Source: Trifolium pratense (lineage: Eukaryota; Streptophyta; Magnoliopsida; Fabales; Fabaceae). Taken from it: a stretch of 64,000 bases of DNA. Position numbers and translations under genes: made by a program. The stretch lies in NCBI RefSeq assembly GCF_020283565.1, contig NC_060060.1:42904001-42968000 (forward strand), in the 5' to 3' direction. Of this stretch, positions 11,411 through 22,560 are shown piece after piece. The notes below the pieces were generated by a model. It saw nothing but the letters and a program-made list of their open reading frames with translations, had not been told where the DNA came from and searched no databases. Numbering within the stretch: the stretch's first letter is position 1; every line of letters begins with the position of its first letter.

Positions 11411-14201
11411 TTTCAAAGCAGCAGAGGGTCTTAATTTCAAAGCAGCAGAGGCAACTCTCATGTTTTTGATAAATTGTAAATTTTCTTTTAAAGAAGACAT
11501 GACTTACACAAATAAATTAGGGCTTTTCTCTTTAAGATAAACACAAGAAAAGTGCAAGTACCACAAGTCATAGAATAGTTTTAATTTCATTAAAACCATG
11601 ACAAACTTCAAGTTCTTGATAAATTGGAATTTTCTCAAATCCCTAGCTACTACAAGACTTCCATTAGGAGTTAACTAAATCATAAATATGAAAAAGACAT
11701 AAAACCATTCTTCAAGCTCTAAGAGCTTGACCTGCTATGGAGAAGAAAAGAAATTCTAGTTACCTTAGAAGAGGAAGCTCACAACTCCTAGCTTTCAAAC
11801 AAGCTTCCAAAGGATGAAAATGGTGGAGTGTGTGGTTCGGCCAAGGAAGAAAGATGAGTGAGTTTCCAATTTATCCTAAACCTTCTACTTAATAGCTAAG
11901 CTAAGGATCATGGCCATTGTTCATAATTCAGAACAACAAATTAAATTCTAATAATCATAATAAAGGCATAAAAATCAACCATAAAGAGGAACCTTGTTAA
12001 GTGTTAACCATCAAACACAAAGATAAATTATGTTTCAAATACATAAAAATTGAGATGAAATCAAGTCACCCTTTTCAAAGTAGTCTTCTTACTAAGCAGT
12101 TCTGGCACAACAGAGGCCTCGGCTGTATGAACCAGCAAATCAGTAGGTTCTTGACCATCCACTGTCTTCTCCCGGAACTTCAATGTATAAAGTCAAGCAA
12201 ACAAACGCGTTAGCATCAAAATGAACATTATTAAAACTGTAAATCAGTCATACACAGTTTCATAAACCTCAAAATATCTATGTTGTGAAATTAAGTTAAA
12301 ACATTGTAACACCAATTAAAGTATTGGTTTCGTACCCGATGGGAAACCAATCACTTAAATGAATCACTTAAACTTTACCACTAAACTTTAAATGAAATAA
12401 ATCACTATATACCAACATTATGAATTCACTGAAACTTTAAATGAATCATATTTCAAATTAATCACTTAAACTTTACCACTATATACCAGACAAAAAACTT
12501 CAAATTAAAATCAGATAAATCACTGAAACTTATTTCAAATGAAATCATATTTCAAATGAATCATATTTCAAATTAAAATCACTGAAACTTCAAATGAAAT
12601 AAACAGTATACCAGATAAATTATAAACAACAACAGATTTCCACCATATATACCAGACAAAAAATCATTGAAACTTTAAATGAAATTTAAAAAATGTGAAA
12701 ATAACAGTAACAAAAAATAATACAAGCAGAAAAGGAAATCACGAAACACAAAGAGCTAAAACCAAGTAGAACACAAAGAAATCAGGGAAAGGAATCACGA
12801 AAAGGAAAAAATTTAAAAACGATTAAAAAAGAAAGAAGAGTACCTGAATCGATGTGAGAGGGAAAGACAAGGTTCCGTTCGTGAGAGTAGAGGCCGGAGA
12901 AAGCTTCGATTTGGAGTTCGATTTGACGAGTGAGAGAGAGGACGACGACGCTTAGGACGACTGCGAGCGAGTGAGAGAGAGAAGACGAATGAGATAAAGG
13001 TCGACGGCGCCGGTAGAGGTAGAGGTCGACGGCGCTAGGGTTGCATCGCGAGAGAGATGGGTCGTTCTTAGCGTTTTGGTTCTTTTGGTAGTCTTAGCGT
13101 TTAGGGATATCTGATTGTGTTTTTTTACACTTAGTGTTTTTTTGTTTTTTTTTAGTCTTGTTGTGAGAGAGATACTCCATCAGCTGATTGATTCCAAAAA
13201 ATATTATTATTTTTTTTTTTATTCAACTTGACTTGTTACATCTGAGCCTAAATATGGCCAGATATATATATATTTTAGATAATTGTCGCCATAATTACAA
13301 GATTGCCACCGCGTTTAGTTATGCTTCTGGTATATTGAAGGCAGATGTAAAAAGTCTTGTCTATATATTTTTTACATCTGTGGATATTGAGACCAGATGA
13401 AAAGACTACTCCATATAGCATTTTACATCTGACATATGTTCGTCAGATGTAAAATGCTTAAGTAATATGTCATATTTGTACTAGTGATAGCAAATATAAA
13501 GAGATCAAGGGAGAGAAGATGGACACAAGCAATTTATACTGGTTCCCCTCACAAACCGAGAGTACTACCAATTACGCATTTAATACTTATTGGTATCATC
13601 AAAACTTTTAACTTAAATTTGGGGCTTTAGAACCAATTTTGTTCCAACACATGGTTCTGTTAACCCCGAAGGGTCTGGTTACTAACGTATGAGACTCATC
13701 CCTCGATCTGAGTTCTTACGCGTATGTTTGAATCCCGTTGTGTTTGGTGGCTTGGCCGCTTTGACTCTCTGATGTTTACGGGTCTGCTGAGATCTGCAGG
13801 TTTCAAGTCGTCTCGTTTGCCTACACTCTGGTGGTATTGGTTGCTCGAAAGAGCATTTTAGCTTGTTGCGATGTTCAGAGAGTTGTTGGCACTTGGATTT
13901 TGTTACCGTGTTGGCGGTCGATCCATTCGCCGTTTTTAAACTCTAAATGTTCTTGGCAGAGGTTTACTTCTCATTTTTTTGTAATCTAGTTTCGTGCTCG
14001 TATGCGACTTCTCGCTGGATTGCGCCTGAGAATTTTGGATTTCTGTTATAATAGTTTAGAGTTGTTCCTCTAGATCTGTTTTACACTTATGTATTCCCAT
14101 TTGTGTTTGTATCTAGGTCAGGTTTAATGTCCCCCAGTCTTTTTATCTCTCCTTTATTTATTTTGTTTTTCGTTTTGCCTAAAAAAAAATTAAACTATAT
14201 C

Positions 14202-16531
14202 AAATTTTGAGTCGATTCTTTTCTACGTAATTTTTCTACAATAACCGGGGTGATCTTTTATTATATATTACTGTTGTTTTTGAGTTTGAAAAAATTTTGA
14301 AAATGCTACTACTGTAAAAATATTATCGGTTGAGTCGCGAGTGAATACGCTTTCTTTAAGACGTTTCATGGTACTACTCAAAATTGTGCAGAGTATATAG
14401 ACTATCAACCGTGAAGTCTCCAGGACAAAACAGCCTTCACAATTTTAATACCGAATTGCTACTGCACTGTAGAATTCGGGCAGAGATATACCCTTCTCTA
14501 TTGATTCGATGAATCAATTCGATAATTGATACAAGAGTATCAATTCTGTATGGCTGCAAAGCCACTCGATGAAACAACAAAGAAAGAAAAAAAATTTCGT
14601 GGAGAAAACAAGCAGAGAGAAGGAAAAAATAATTATGAGAGACTTGTATGAACTGATGAATGACAAAACAAAAGGTTGCTATTTATCGTAAAATTTCAAA
14701 ACCGAATTTGAGTAAGTGGGGAACCGATTTACTATATCACCAAGACCAGATATGTAGGAAAAAACGAAAAGTTCAGAACATCAAGGAGGTACAAGAAGTA
14801 CAATCCACCAGAACAAAACAATCTCTAAGACAAGAAAACAAAAATAAAAGTACTATGAAACTAGGAGGCACACTACCAACAAACTAGAACCCCTTGAGTG
14901 CACCACCAAGAGAAGAACACTCGTCATGAAGAGAGAGGCAAAGGATCAACTACGGGTAGGACAAAACAACAAGAAAGCCTCTAATCCCTTGACCCATTGA
15001 GATCCAACACGACACGCAAACAAACTTTACAGGTTCCAGCATAAAGAAGGGTGGATACCCCACTCGTAAAAGGAACTGGGAGAGTTAGGGTTTTTTATCT
15101 ATGTTGCCCATGTGCGGGTACGGTACCGGTACCCGGTACCAGTACTGATATGGGGTACGTCATTTTTGGAAAAACTAAGTTACGACCACTACAACATTTT
15201 AGGCTTACCGCAACGCCTTAATTTTGGGAGGTAAAAAACCTTTCTCGTAGAGTGTCAAAGGCAACAGTTTTTGTCTCCCCATCTCGCCTTGTGAAGCTTG
15301 TTGAACCTCCTTCCGAGTTGTCTCCCCATCTCTCTGCTGATGCATGGGGTGTGACTTTTATTAGAAAATAGTTTCCCTTTTGTTTTTTCCTTTCTCTCTT
15401 GTAACCAAAAAAAGGCAACAGTTTTTGTAAACGGTAGTGGTAGTATATAAATTTTTGTCAATTATATGCAACAGCAGAAAACGTTCTCATGGATACCAAT
15501 GAGAACGGTTTTCCATCTGTATTCTACTGCAACAGTTAAAAACCGCACTGATATCATTTTTATAATTTTAATCAATTACTTTTTTAAAACCGTTCCTGTT
15601 GTGTTTATACAGCTTTTTTTTAAAAAAAAAAAAAATTTGAAAACAAACTTTTTTTTTTGGTTACACTGACAACAAATTTTTAATTCCCTTTAAAACAAAT
15701 AAAAAACCTGTTACAAAACTAAACACAGTGCAGGTATATATTTTCTTTTTCTTCTTCTCAAATTGATTCATCCCCAAATTTCCAAAATTCCAATTCTCAA
15801 ATTGATTCACAAAATTTTGGATAATTTTGATTCCCCTCTCTAAAAATAAAATAAAAACGTTTCATTCCTTTTCACTCCACGATTCTCAATGTAATCTCGT
15901 CACTGTATCACCGTTTCTCACAAACCCTTCACCGTCACCCTTTCTCATCGTCGTCACCGTTTCTTAGACCCTCTAATCTTCATTGTGGACTCTCCAGTCA
16001 AGTTAAATGTCTGCTGGTATAGTTACATGTGATGGCCAATTTTTTGTGGATGAGATTGTCTCTCAATTAAATAAAACTTTTTGTGATGACTTTCTTCTAC
16101 ATAAATTGCAATAGAATACATATGGGTTTCATTTACTTGTATTCTCATACAGTTTTAGATACATATTTAAAGAGTTTAATCAATATTGTTATGCCTAAAT
16201 AATAATTGAGAAGTAGAAATTGTTGAAGATATTCCATGAGAATCTATGTGCCCTGGCTCATATTTTTTACTAACAGGGTCTTCTTTGTGGATCATTGATT
16301 GCTCATTATTATAATCATTGGCCAATGAAGTTCCCAAATTTTGGTGTCAAAACTGTTTGTGATGAGGCACTGATCAGTTTAAAATTTGGACTTGTTGGTG
16401 CCATGATTTCAAGAAAGTTGTTGCCTTTTCTCTGCATCTAAATTTGGACTTGTTGATTCATGATTTCAAGAAAGTTGTTTGCTTAATTCCAAGATAATCA
16501 CTTAATGTTGATGGTTATAGGGCTCATGTAG
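14202..16531. other. Gene-free part of duplication copy 1
   Basis: No convincing gene. At 15113-15165 there is a cluster of ggtacc palindromes (gggtacggtaccggtacccg), perhaps one end of a small DNA element. At 15257-15274 and 15411-15428 the 18-bp repeat aaaggcaacagtttttgt brackets 154 bp that copy 2 lacks. Copy 2 equivalent: 23788-25970. Confidence 0.5.
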
Positions 16532-16825
16532 CACTACAAGAAAACTGTGTTTTAGTGTCCACGAAATTTGGACGTTAAAAGGCAAAATTCAAACGCGAAA
16601 AGCGTTTTAGAGTCAGTTTAGCATCCAAAAACAAATTGACGACAATAAGTTTTAATGTTAAACATTAGCGTCCATGTTGACGCTAATTAGCCATTACAAA
16701 TTTGAACGCTAAAAGTGAGGATTCATTTGGGAAAAAATACATACGCTAATTAGTGTCTAATGGCCGCACACTTAACAATAAGGAGCAGCATGCAAACCAT
16801 TTGTAATACAGATTTCTATATAGTG
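16532..16825. mobile_element. Small CACTA-like MITE, 294 bp (copy 1)
   Basis: It begins CACTACAAGAAAACTG and ends with the inverse of CACTATATAGAAATCTG, imperfect 16-17 bp terminal inverted repeats. The flanking trinucleotides are TAG and TAA, so a target duplication is not exact. The interior has repeated acgctaattag / acgttaaa motifs in both orientations. It is present in both duplication copies (also 25971-26264), so it is older than the duplication. CACTA assignment rests on the termini only. Confidence 0.55.
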
Positions 16826-17470
16826 TAATAGGTACACTACTAAAAAAAGGCAAATTAGTGACGGAAATTAGAGAGGGAACAAAATCCCTCACTAATTATG
16901 AGGGAATTAGTGACGGAAAATTGCATTTCCTATAAAAATCTAAGGGACAAACATTACTGACGAAATTAGTGAGGGAATTTTTTCCCCCCCTAAATTTCCG
17001 TCACAAAGGGAAGTATTCCGTGATAATATGGAATATTTGTACCTACGAACACTAAAACCGTCAGTGAAACTTTTGTTTATTTTTTATTTTTGTATATATT
17101 ATTATAATAATATTATAATTATTATTATATTATTTTGTTGTTATTATTTATTATTATTATTATCAAAAATAAGAAAAAAGGACTAAAAACTGAGTTATCG
17201 AAATTTCAAACCAACTCGCTCACGGTTGCTCTCGATCGTTGTCATCGCGTTTCCGAAATTTCACACAATCGTTCCTTAAACTCACTCTCAGTCTTGTATA
17301 ATTTCTTGTATCATTCGAAATTGACCTCAATCGTTCGAAGTCGCAGTTCATCGTTCTCGTTCCAATTCAATCATAATCGTTCATCGTTCTCAATTGAAAT
17401 TTGTTCGAATTTGCATGTTGGAAAGATGAATTTGAGGTAATTCTGAAGCGATTCAATTTGTGTATTGTTA

Positions 17471-17845
17471 TCTAATGTTTTTGATTGATGGAATGTAAAT
17501 GTGAAAGGGATTCAATTTGAGTGTTTGTTCATTATTTCAGGGTTTAAGTTTGGGGATTCAATTTCTTATACTGATTTTAGGGTTTAAGTTTGTATCTAAT
17601 GTTTTTGATTGATGGAATGGAATGTAAATGTGAAAGGGATTCAATTTGAGTGTTTGTTCATTATTTTAGGGTTTAAGTTTGGGGATTCAATTTCTTGTAC
17701 TGATTTTAGGGTTTAAGTTTGTATCTAATGTTTTTGATTGATGGAATGGAATGTAAATGTGAAGGGATTCAATTTGAGTGTTTGTTCATTATTTTAGGGT
17801 TTAAGTTTGGGGATTCAATTTCTTGTACTGATTTTAGGGTTGCTA
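17471..17845. repeat. Three tandem repeats of ~125 bp inside CACTA-2
   Basis: Units start with tctaatgtttttgattgatgg at 17471, 17595 and 17724. The second and third units carry an additional gaatg. Noncoding. Confidence 0.92.
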
Positions 17846-18176
17846 GAAGTAATTTTAGGGGATTAAGTTGCTTGATGCTTGCTTTGTCAAAAAAATGACC
17901 TTACTGATTGCTCTGGCATGAAGGACGTAGGTAAACCAGAATTTTGCTATAAGCCTAACACTCTTTACAACTTCAATAAGAGAGCTTGTAGTAACTCATA
18001 GCCTCAAATATCTTTCAAGATGCTCAGAACTTGTAAGATTGAAGTGAAGCTGATATGCTGAGAACAAGTTCTTGAAGTATGGTTTCTTTTTTTATTCCCC
18101 TACAGCTAAAATTCCATTTTTCCCTTTCTGAACTGCTACTCATTCAATACTTTTGTATTAATTGATTTGAGTGCAG

Positions 18177-18560
18177 TCAAATCCAGTTTTGGAAGCATTT
18201 GGAAATGCTAAAACTGTCAGGAATAACAATTCCAGGCAAGTCTTCCTTGCATATGATCAGTAAATAATCTAGTGTTTATTTCTATATGATATTCTGATAT
18301 TAATTTTTTGTGAGTCTTTTTTACATATGGGCAAAAGTGATTCATTGTGTTTCATTCTCCCTAATAGTTCGATATATAAATTAAATTTGTGTTTCATTCT
18401 TACCTATTTACTTTGCTCTGCTGTTTCTTTTGTCAGGAAGCAATTTTCAGAGTTGTTGCTGCAATTCTTCATATTGGTAATATTGACTTTGCCAAAGGAA
18501 AGGAAATTGATTCATCAGTTCCAAAAGATGATAAAGCCAAATTCCACTTGAAAACAAGCT
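18177..18560 (+). pseudogene. Captured myosin (class XI-like head) exon fragments
   Basis: Two exon pieces of a plant myosin motor head lie in order. 18177-18235 encodes SNPVLEAFGNAKTVRNNNSR, from the switch I region (NxNSSR-type loop). It is preceded by an acceptor (gtgcag) and followed by gcaag, a GC-type donor. From 18437, after tgtcag, comes [20 protein letters not shown] followed by [18 protein letters not shown], further along the head domain. The native exons in between are missing, and joining the two pieces would shift frame, so no motor is made. It is a capture by the transposon, not a host locus. Confidence 0.85.
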
Positions 18561-18589
18561 CACAAAGTTCTGAGCATATCAGACAAGTT

Positions 18590-18873
18590 CTGAGCATAAA
18601 CATATCAGACATAGAATTGGCACACATTGCCTGCAACTTCACAAAGTTGACTGAACTTGACCTCTATCGGTAATTGAACTCCAGTCAATGTGGCTAAATG
18701 TTTTTTATTCAACAAAATTGTAGACAAAGCGGTAAGCCTGTTTGTTCATTTTTTTTTCTTATTGCAGTTGTGTACGTATAGAATATGATGGACTAGCAGC
18801 ACTCACAACTGGACGCAACAAGTTGACCATTCTCAACCTATCATATGGCAATAGAATGACAGACACAGAGTGA
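18590..18873 (+). pseudogene. Captured F-box/LRR-type exon fragments, fused to the myosin piece
   Basis: [20 protein letters not shown] at the end of one exon is followed by a gt-ag intron (18670-18767) and CVRIEYDGLAALTTGRNKLT, then ILNLSY, ending in a stop at 18871-18873. The residues follow the cysteine-containing leucine-rich repeats of plant F-box/LRR proteins, and the split Arg codon across the intron is still in phase. The first exon continues in the same frame from the myosin sequence (open from 18389 to 18673), so a chimeric myosin-LRR transcript is possible. Only about two LRRs remain and no F-box is present. Confidence 0.75.
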
Positions 18874-20125
18874 AGTGTATCAGCAATTAATGATTCTGGT
18901 TTTTGGGCCCTTGCTTTTTATGCACAAAACCTACTACAGGTCAGTGTATCAACTTTACTCAATTACTTCCTCTAAAGCAAAAGTATATGTCCAACCATCA
19001 TCTATTCATCTATTAGTTTATTATGGTTTCATGATTTACTTATTATGTCGTCATAATCTAGAAAATGTCATACTGACATATGTGCTCACTCTGTGAAATG
19101 ATGGCTGCTATTTGATATAACAAAGAAACTTCTTTGTGAAATGATGGCTAGGGGTCTATCATAAGAGTAAAACAAGGTGAGATCCTTTCTAGTTACAAAT
19201 TAAGTTATTTGAATTTTCATGACTACCACACTATGTTTATTTCCTTTTCATGACTACCACACTATTGCTATTGAAAGAATAGTAGTGATTAATTTATCTT
19301 CTATTTTTTCTAGTCTGGACGTATTGCAGCAGCTACAGTCTGTTAATATCAGCCTTGTTATCATTTTGTAAGTCTGTTGATAGAACCTGTACATGTGCTC
19401 ATCCTGTATTGTTTTACTTTTCCAACCCTTTTCTTAGACATTTTAATTGCAGCTCTAGGCTTCGTTGTCTGCAATGTTTAATTATATATCATGATTGAAT
19501 GTACAAATAAACTAGAAGTACTCGAGAAGTACATATAAAGAACAATTTAACCTTTATGTTTACTTATATAAATGACTATCTTAAAGTTGACAACTCTCTT
19601 TGCCTTTTTGACAGTGTATTTTAAAGATGTGTGTAAGATATAGCTTAATTTCAAAAGAGCTGGTTGTAAATTTCTGGAGTTGAGTTGATTCTGGATTTTT
19701 CTCTTTATTACGTGACCAATTTTGTTTTCTTGTTTCAATAGAACTAGTGAGGATTGTACTAAGCTGAACATTTGATTACAGAGTTGGTGTCCAATTATTT
19801 CAAGTGTTGCATGGAAGACTCCAATGATTCCACTACCAAGGTATGATCCAATTATGCTTCGCACAAAACAAGAAAGCACTTGCAAAATGTTTCGTCCTTA
19901 CGACAAACAGCTCCTCGCAAAACAAGCACTTGTAGCACTTAGAATTGGTTGCTTACATGTGCTCTGCTGCATTTTTTATTTCTATTGCTCTATCTTATCT
20001 CTTTGTTGAAATTGTTTCTATGGCTTAAAAGTTCAATCTTTCGTCCCATAAATGTAACTAAAATGGTAGCATCATATTGTTTTAAAGCCAAATGTTATTC
20101 TGACCTTGATCTCTTTTTAATATAG

Positions 20126-20322
20126 ATGGGAGAGGGCCAATAAATCCTAAGGGATTGCAATATTACAATAACCTCATCAATGAACTAACAAGCCAAGGTT
20201 CTTTTACAAACTAGTTTTTACCTTATAAAGTTCAATTGGAGTTGTCGACTGGAGATTGGGATCTACCCCACAAGCACTTGAAGATGAATATGGAGGATGG
20301 GTTAGTCGAAGAATTATGTATG
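20126..20322 (+). pseudogene. Captured GH1 beta-glucosidase exon fragments
   Basis: 20126-20197 encodes [20 protein letters not shown] then TSQ. 20236-20322 encodes a QALEDEYGGWVSRRI stretch after a one-base frameshift near 20268 (the DW-DLP part is in the other frame). These are consecutive parts of the family 1 beta-glucosidase barrel. The catalytic Glu motifs are not included. It is a third, unrelated host gene inside the same CACTA element. Confidence 0.8.
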
Positions 20323-21041
20323 GTTTGTAAACTATAAGATATAGTTTGTTTAATTTTATCTTGTCTTAGATAGGAGATCAAATTAAACAATCTATATCTA
20401 ACACATTAGAAAAAATTGTAGTTACCGTATTTTGTGAGTAATTTATTTTCCCTAAAGTGTATCTTTACTCTATATTTGTGAGTAATTTGTTTTGAGAATT
20501 TGGATGTAACTAGTATTTTCAAGAATATAGTTACTGTATTAAATTTATATGGATCAATTTTATGTATTTTATTGAATAATATGTGATATGGAATTATGGA
20601 TGCAATTAAATTTATATTAAATTTTTTTAAGAAAAATTCACATTAGAGAGGGAAAAAATCCCTCACAAAAATATATTCTTTTAAATTAGTGACGGAAATA
20701 TTCCCTCATAAAGATGTCCCTCATAAAATCCCTCACTATTAGTTACGGAAATGTGTTTTCAAGTTGAATTTTGGTTTACAAATAGTGACGGATTTAATCT
20801 TTGAGACGAAACAAATCCGTCGCAAACTGCAACGGATGTCAAAATCCCTCACAAATATTTTGCGACGCTCATATTCTTTACGGATTTTGGTGCCTCACTA
20901 AATCCGTCGCTAAATATGTTTGTGAGGGAATTTGTTGATTTAGTGACGGATTTGTTCCCTCTCTAAATTTGATTTTTCTAGTAGTGGTATGACTAATTCA
21001 AAATCTTAAAAAATACACATAAAATAAAGCTTAATTAGTCT

Positions 21042-21415
21042 ATTGGTCCCTTAAAGACAATTTACGTTTCACAATGGTCCTTTAAAGAAAAAAAAGGTTT
21101 GGATTGGTGCCTTAAAGACACATTTGTTTCTCACATTGGTCATTTCCATCAATTTTTTACAAAAAACTTTAGTTTTAGTTGACTGAATTGTGGATGTCAT
21201 TAAGTGTAAAGTGGTCCACCAAAAACCTTATTAATTTTTAAAATTTTAATCATTGGAATTTTTTGTTATATTTGGAGTTAAAATTTAACGGAAAGGACTA
21301 ATATGCCAAACATGTATGTTTTTAAGGAATCATTCCGGACTTTTTTTTTTCTTTAAGAGACCAATCTGGACATTTTTTTCTTTAAGGGACCATTGTGAAA
21401 CGTAAATTGACCAAT
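21042..21415. repeat. Foldback (long-inverted-repeat) MITE, copy 1
   Basis: The left arm (attggtccc...caatttacgtttcacaatgg...aaagaaaaaaaaggtttggattggtgcctt) is inverted at the right end (aagagaccaatctggacattttt...ccattgtgaaacgtaaattgaccaat). Arms are about 70 bp with a divergent centre of about 230 bp. The same element recurs at 26317-26688 and, split by a LINE tail, around 28367-28780. No coding capacity. Confidence 0.8.
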
Positions 21416-21681
21416 ATGGCAAAAATATTATCTGACGTGAAATTTAAAAAATAAATATTAATTATTTTTTCCACGTGTACAAGCCATGTCAGTAGATTTG
21501 CACATTCACATGTCCTGCTGTACACACGGGGGGCAAAATGAGTGAATCTATTTTTTGCAGGGGGATAAACAGAAAAAAAATCTGCATAGGGGGGTAAACG
21601 AAAATTTGCTTATTTTGAAGGGGGTAAATGATCATTTACCCTTAATTCTAATGATTCAAAATATTTGTGCTACTCCATGAG

Positions 21682-21830
21682 TAAGTGTGTTTAAAGGACA
21701 AATTCACACAGATCTACGGAAGAGACATTTCTTAGCTGTTTTAAAGGGGCAAATACAATATAGTGGTAAACTTAAGTGCTAACATATTTAATTATTTTTA
21801 ATATTTGATGAGCTTTTTGCACTATAAATT
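21682..21830 (+). promoter_or_regulatory. NCR upstream block and TATA box (gene at 21872)
   Basis: 'aagtgtgtttaaaggacaaa' ... 'ggaagagacatttcttagc' ... 'aaaggggcaaatacaa' is the same block as in the six-cysteine genes. The TATA box is actataaatt at 21821-21830, 42 bp before ATG. About 40 bp upstream of the block lies a perfect palindrome, gggtaaatgatcatttaccc (21624-21643). Confidence 0.75.
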
Positions 21831-21871
21831 CATGAAGTATTCTATTTGTTATATACAGAAAGACAAATAAT

Positions 21872-22066
21872 ATGGCTAAAACTCTTAAATTAGTTTCCGC
21901 TATAAATTTAGTCATTTTCCTATTTTTTATTACCGAGATCATTAATTTTCCATTTGATGTCATTCCAACATCTGTCAAGTGTAAATCCCCTAAAGACTGT
22001 CTTTCTGTAATTGTACCGCCCAACATCATCATTGCTCTTTGCATAAATGGCTATTGTCATATATAG
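21872..22066 (+). CDS. NCR-type secreted peptide, four cysteines (duplicate A)
   Basis: 64 residues. The MAKTLKL start is followed by a hydrophobic stretch 7-24, then a mature part with Cys at 37, 43, 57 and 62: C-X5-C-X13-C-X4-C, the standard four-cysteine NCR spacing. The mature part is only weakly basic (K36, K38, K41 against D29, D42) and rich in Ile/Val/Pro, unlike the cationic six-cysteine pair at 4346/6407. The cleavage site is less clear, likely around residues 22-26. One uninterrupted frame, with its own promoter block. Residues are identical to the copy at 27146, from which it differs by silent changes. The 90-codon antisense frame over it is a shadow. Confidence 0.87.
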   Translation: MAKTLKLVSAINLVIFLFFITEIINFPFDVIPTSVKCKSPKDCLSVIVPPNIIIALCINGYCHI

Positions 22067-22202
22067 GAAAGAATGAGTTCTCTAATAATTACATAAGCAA
22101 CCAAAAATGTTAGTAATGAAATGAAATTAAATTGTCTTCTTTTCTAATTTTGGATGTTTCACAAATATTTTACACACCTTACAACTAATTTTATACTCGT
22201 AA

Positions 22203-22345
22203 TTCAAATTTGTTTCTGCTATAATTTTATTTTATTTTTCTTATTTCTCTGCTGCGAAGGAAGTTGATAGTGAGTCAAATCTCACTTCAACATTTATCAG
22301 ATGTAAAAGTGATGACATGATTGTCTATCAAATTTTCAAGTTGAT
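22203..22345 (+). pseudogene. NCR pseudogene remnant (copy 1)
   Basis: 136 bp after the stop of the NCR gene, FKFVSAIILFYFSYFSAAKE continues VDSESNLTSTFIRCKSDDM: a signal peptide lacking its first codons (no ATG) and a mature start with only the first Cys. The second Cys of the C-X5-C motif reads Met. It resembles the six-cysteine class (FIRCKS). An identical remnant follows the duplicate gene. Confidence 0.75.
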
Positions 22346-22371
22346 AGTGTTTTTCTCCTTTGGTTTCTATG

Positions 22372-22560
22372 GAGTTGCATGCGTCTCAAAATAGTTCTTC
22401 ATGGCTTGGAATTTTTTTGGGAGGATGGTTACCTGATGTTGTTTGTTAGTCTGACACACTTCAAATTGTTAAATTGGTAAGAGAGGGAATCATTTCTCAC
22501 CACAAGTTTGCTAATGAAATTCATTCATAGTGATTTACAACACTCTCCGGATGTTATCTC
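22372..22560 (+). pseudogene. RNase H-like remnant, probably of a LINE
   Basis: SDTLQIVKLVREGIISHHKF then ANEIHS resembles the second half of plant RVT_3/RNase H-like domains found at LINE ends, preceded by WLGIFLGGWLPDVVC and a stop. Short and broken. Duplicated at about 27646-27834. The rest of 22346-22918 shows nothing. Confidence 0.4.

Larger units (their letters stand above)
9067..13486. mobile_element. Non-autonomous CACTA (En/Spm) transposon, 4.4 kb (CACTA-1)
   Basis: Termini are CACTAGTAGAAA and the inverted TTTGTACTAGTG, flanked by a 3-bp ATA duplication (9064-9066, 13487-13489). Duplicate copy 2 retains the single-ATA empty site at 23096-23098. Subterminal repeats of the form ttttacatctg / cagatgtaaaa lie within about 250 bp of both ends (9089-9290 and 13225-13450), as CACTA transposases require. 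No TNP2-like transposase is coded, so it must be mobilised in trans. The interior is AT-rich with a 490-bp direct repeat and some exon-like minus-strand pieces. Confidence 0.93.
8860..14186 (+). mobile_element. 5'-truncated poly(A) retro-insertion, itself hit by CACTA-1
   Basis: A 15-bp direct repeat, aaattaaactatatc, stands at 8845-8859 and at 14187-14201. The sequence before the second copy ends in an A run (14181-14189). That is the signature of a LINE-type or other poly(A) retroposon inserted on the plus strand. Removing CACTA-1 leaves about 0.9 kb with no coding frame, i.e. a 3' UTR-like remnant. The left edge of the 5-kb tandem duplication falls inside it (8893), so this insertion is older than the duplication. 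Confidence 0.5.
16835..20986. mobile_element. CACTA transposon carrying host gene fragments, 4.15 kb (CACTA-2)
   Basis: Termini are CACTACTAAAAAAA and the inverse of CACTACTAGAAAAATC, flanked by the 3-bp duplication GTA (16832-16834, 20987-20989). Copy 2 has the single-GTA empty site at 26271-26273. Dense subterminal repeats (agtgacggaaat, gtgagggaa, ccctcactaa) fill about 220 bp at the left end and 320 bp at the right. No transposase is present. The interior holds a 3-copy minisatellite (17471-17845) and exon/intron pieces of three unrelated plant genes, so it is a gene-capturing (Pack-type) CACTA. Confidence 0.95.

Noticed and set aside
16532..16825. Exact 3-bp target duplication for the 294-bp CACTA-like MITE
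   Set aside because: Flanks are TAG and TAA; kept as a terminus-based call only.
21772..22044. 90-codon antisense frame over the NCR genes (also 27046-27318)
   Set aside because: Shadow of the NCR coding frame and promoter, with no features of its own.
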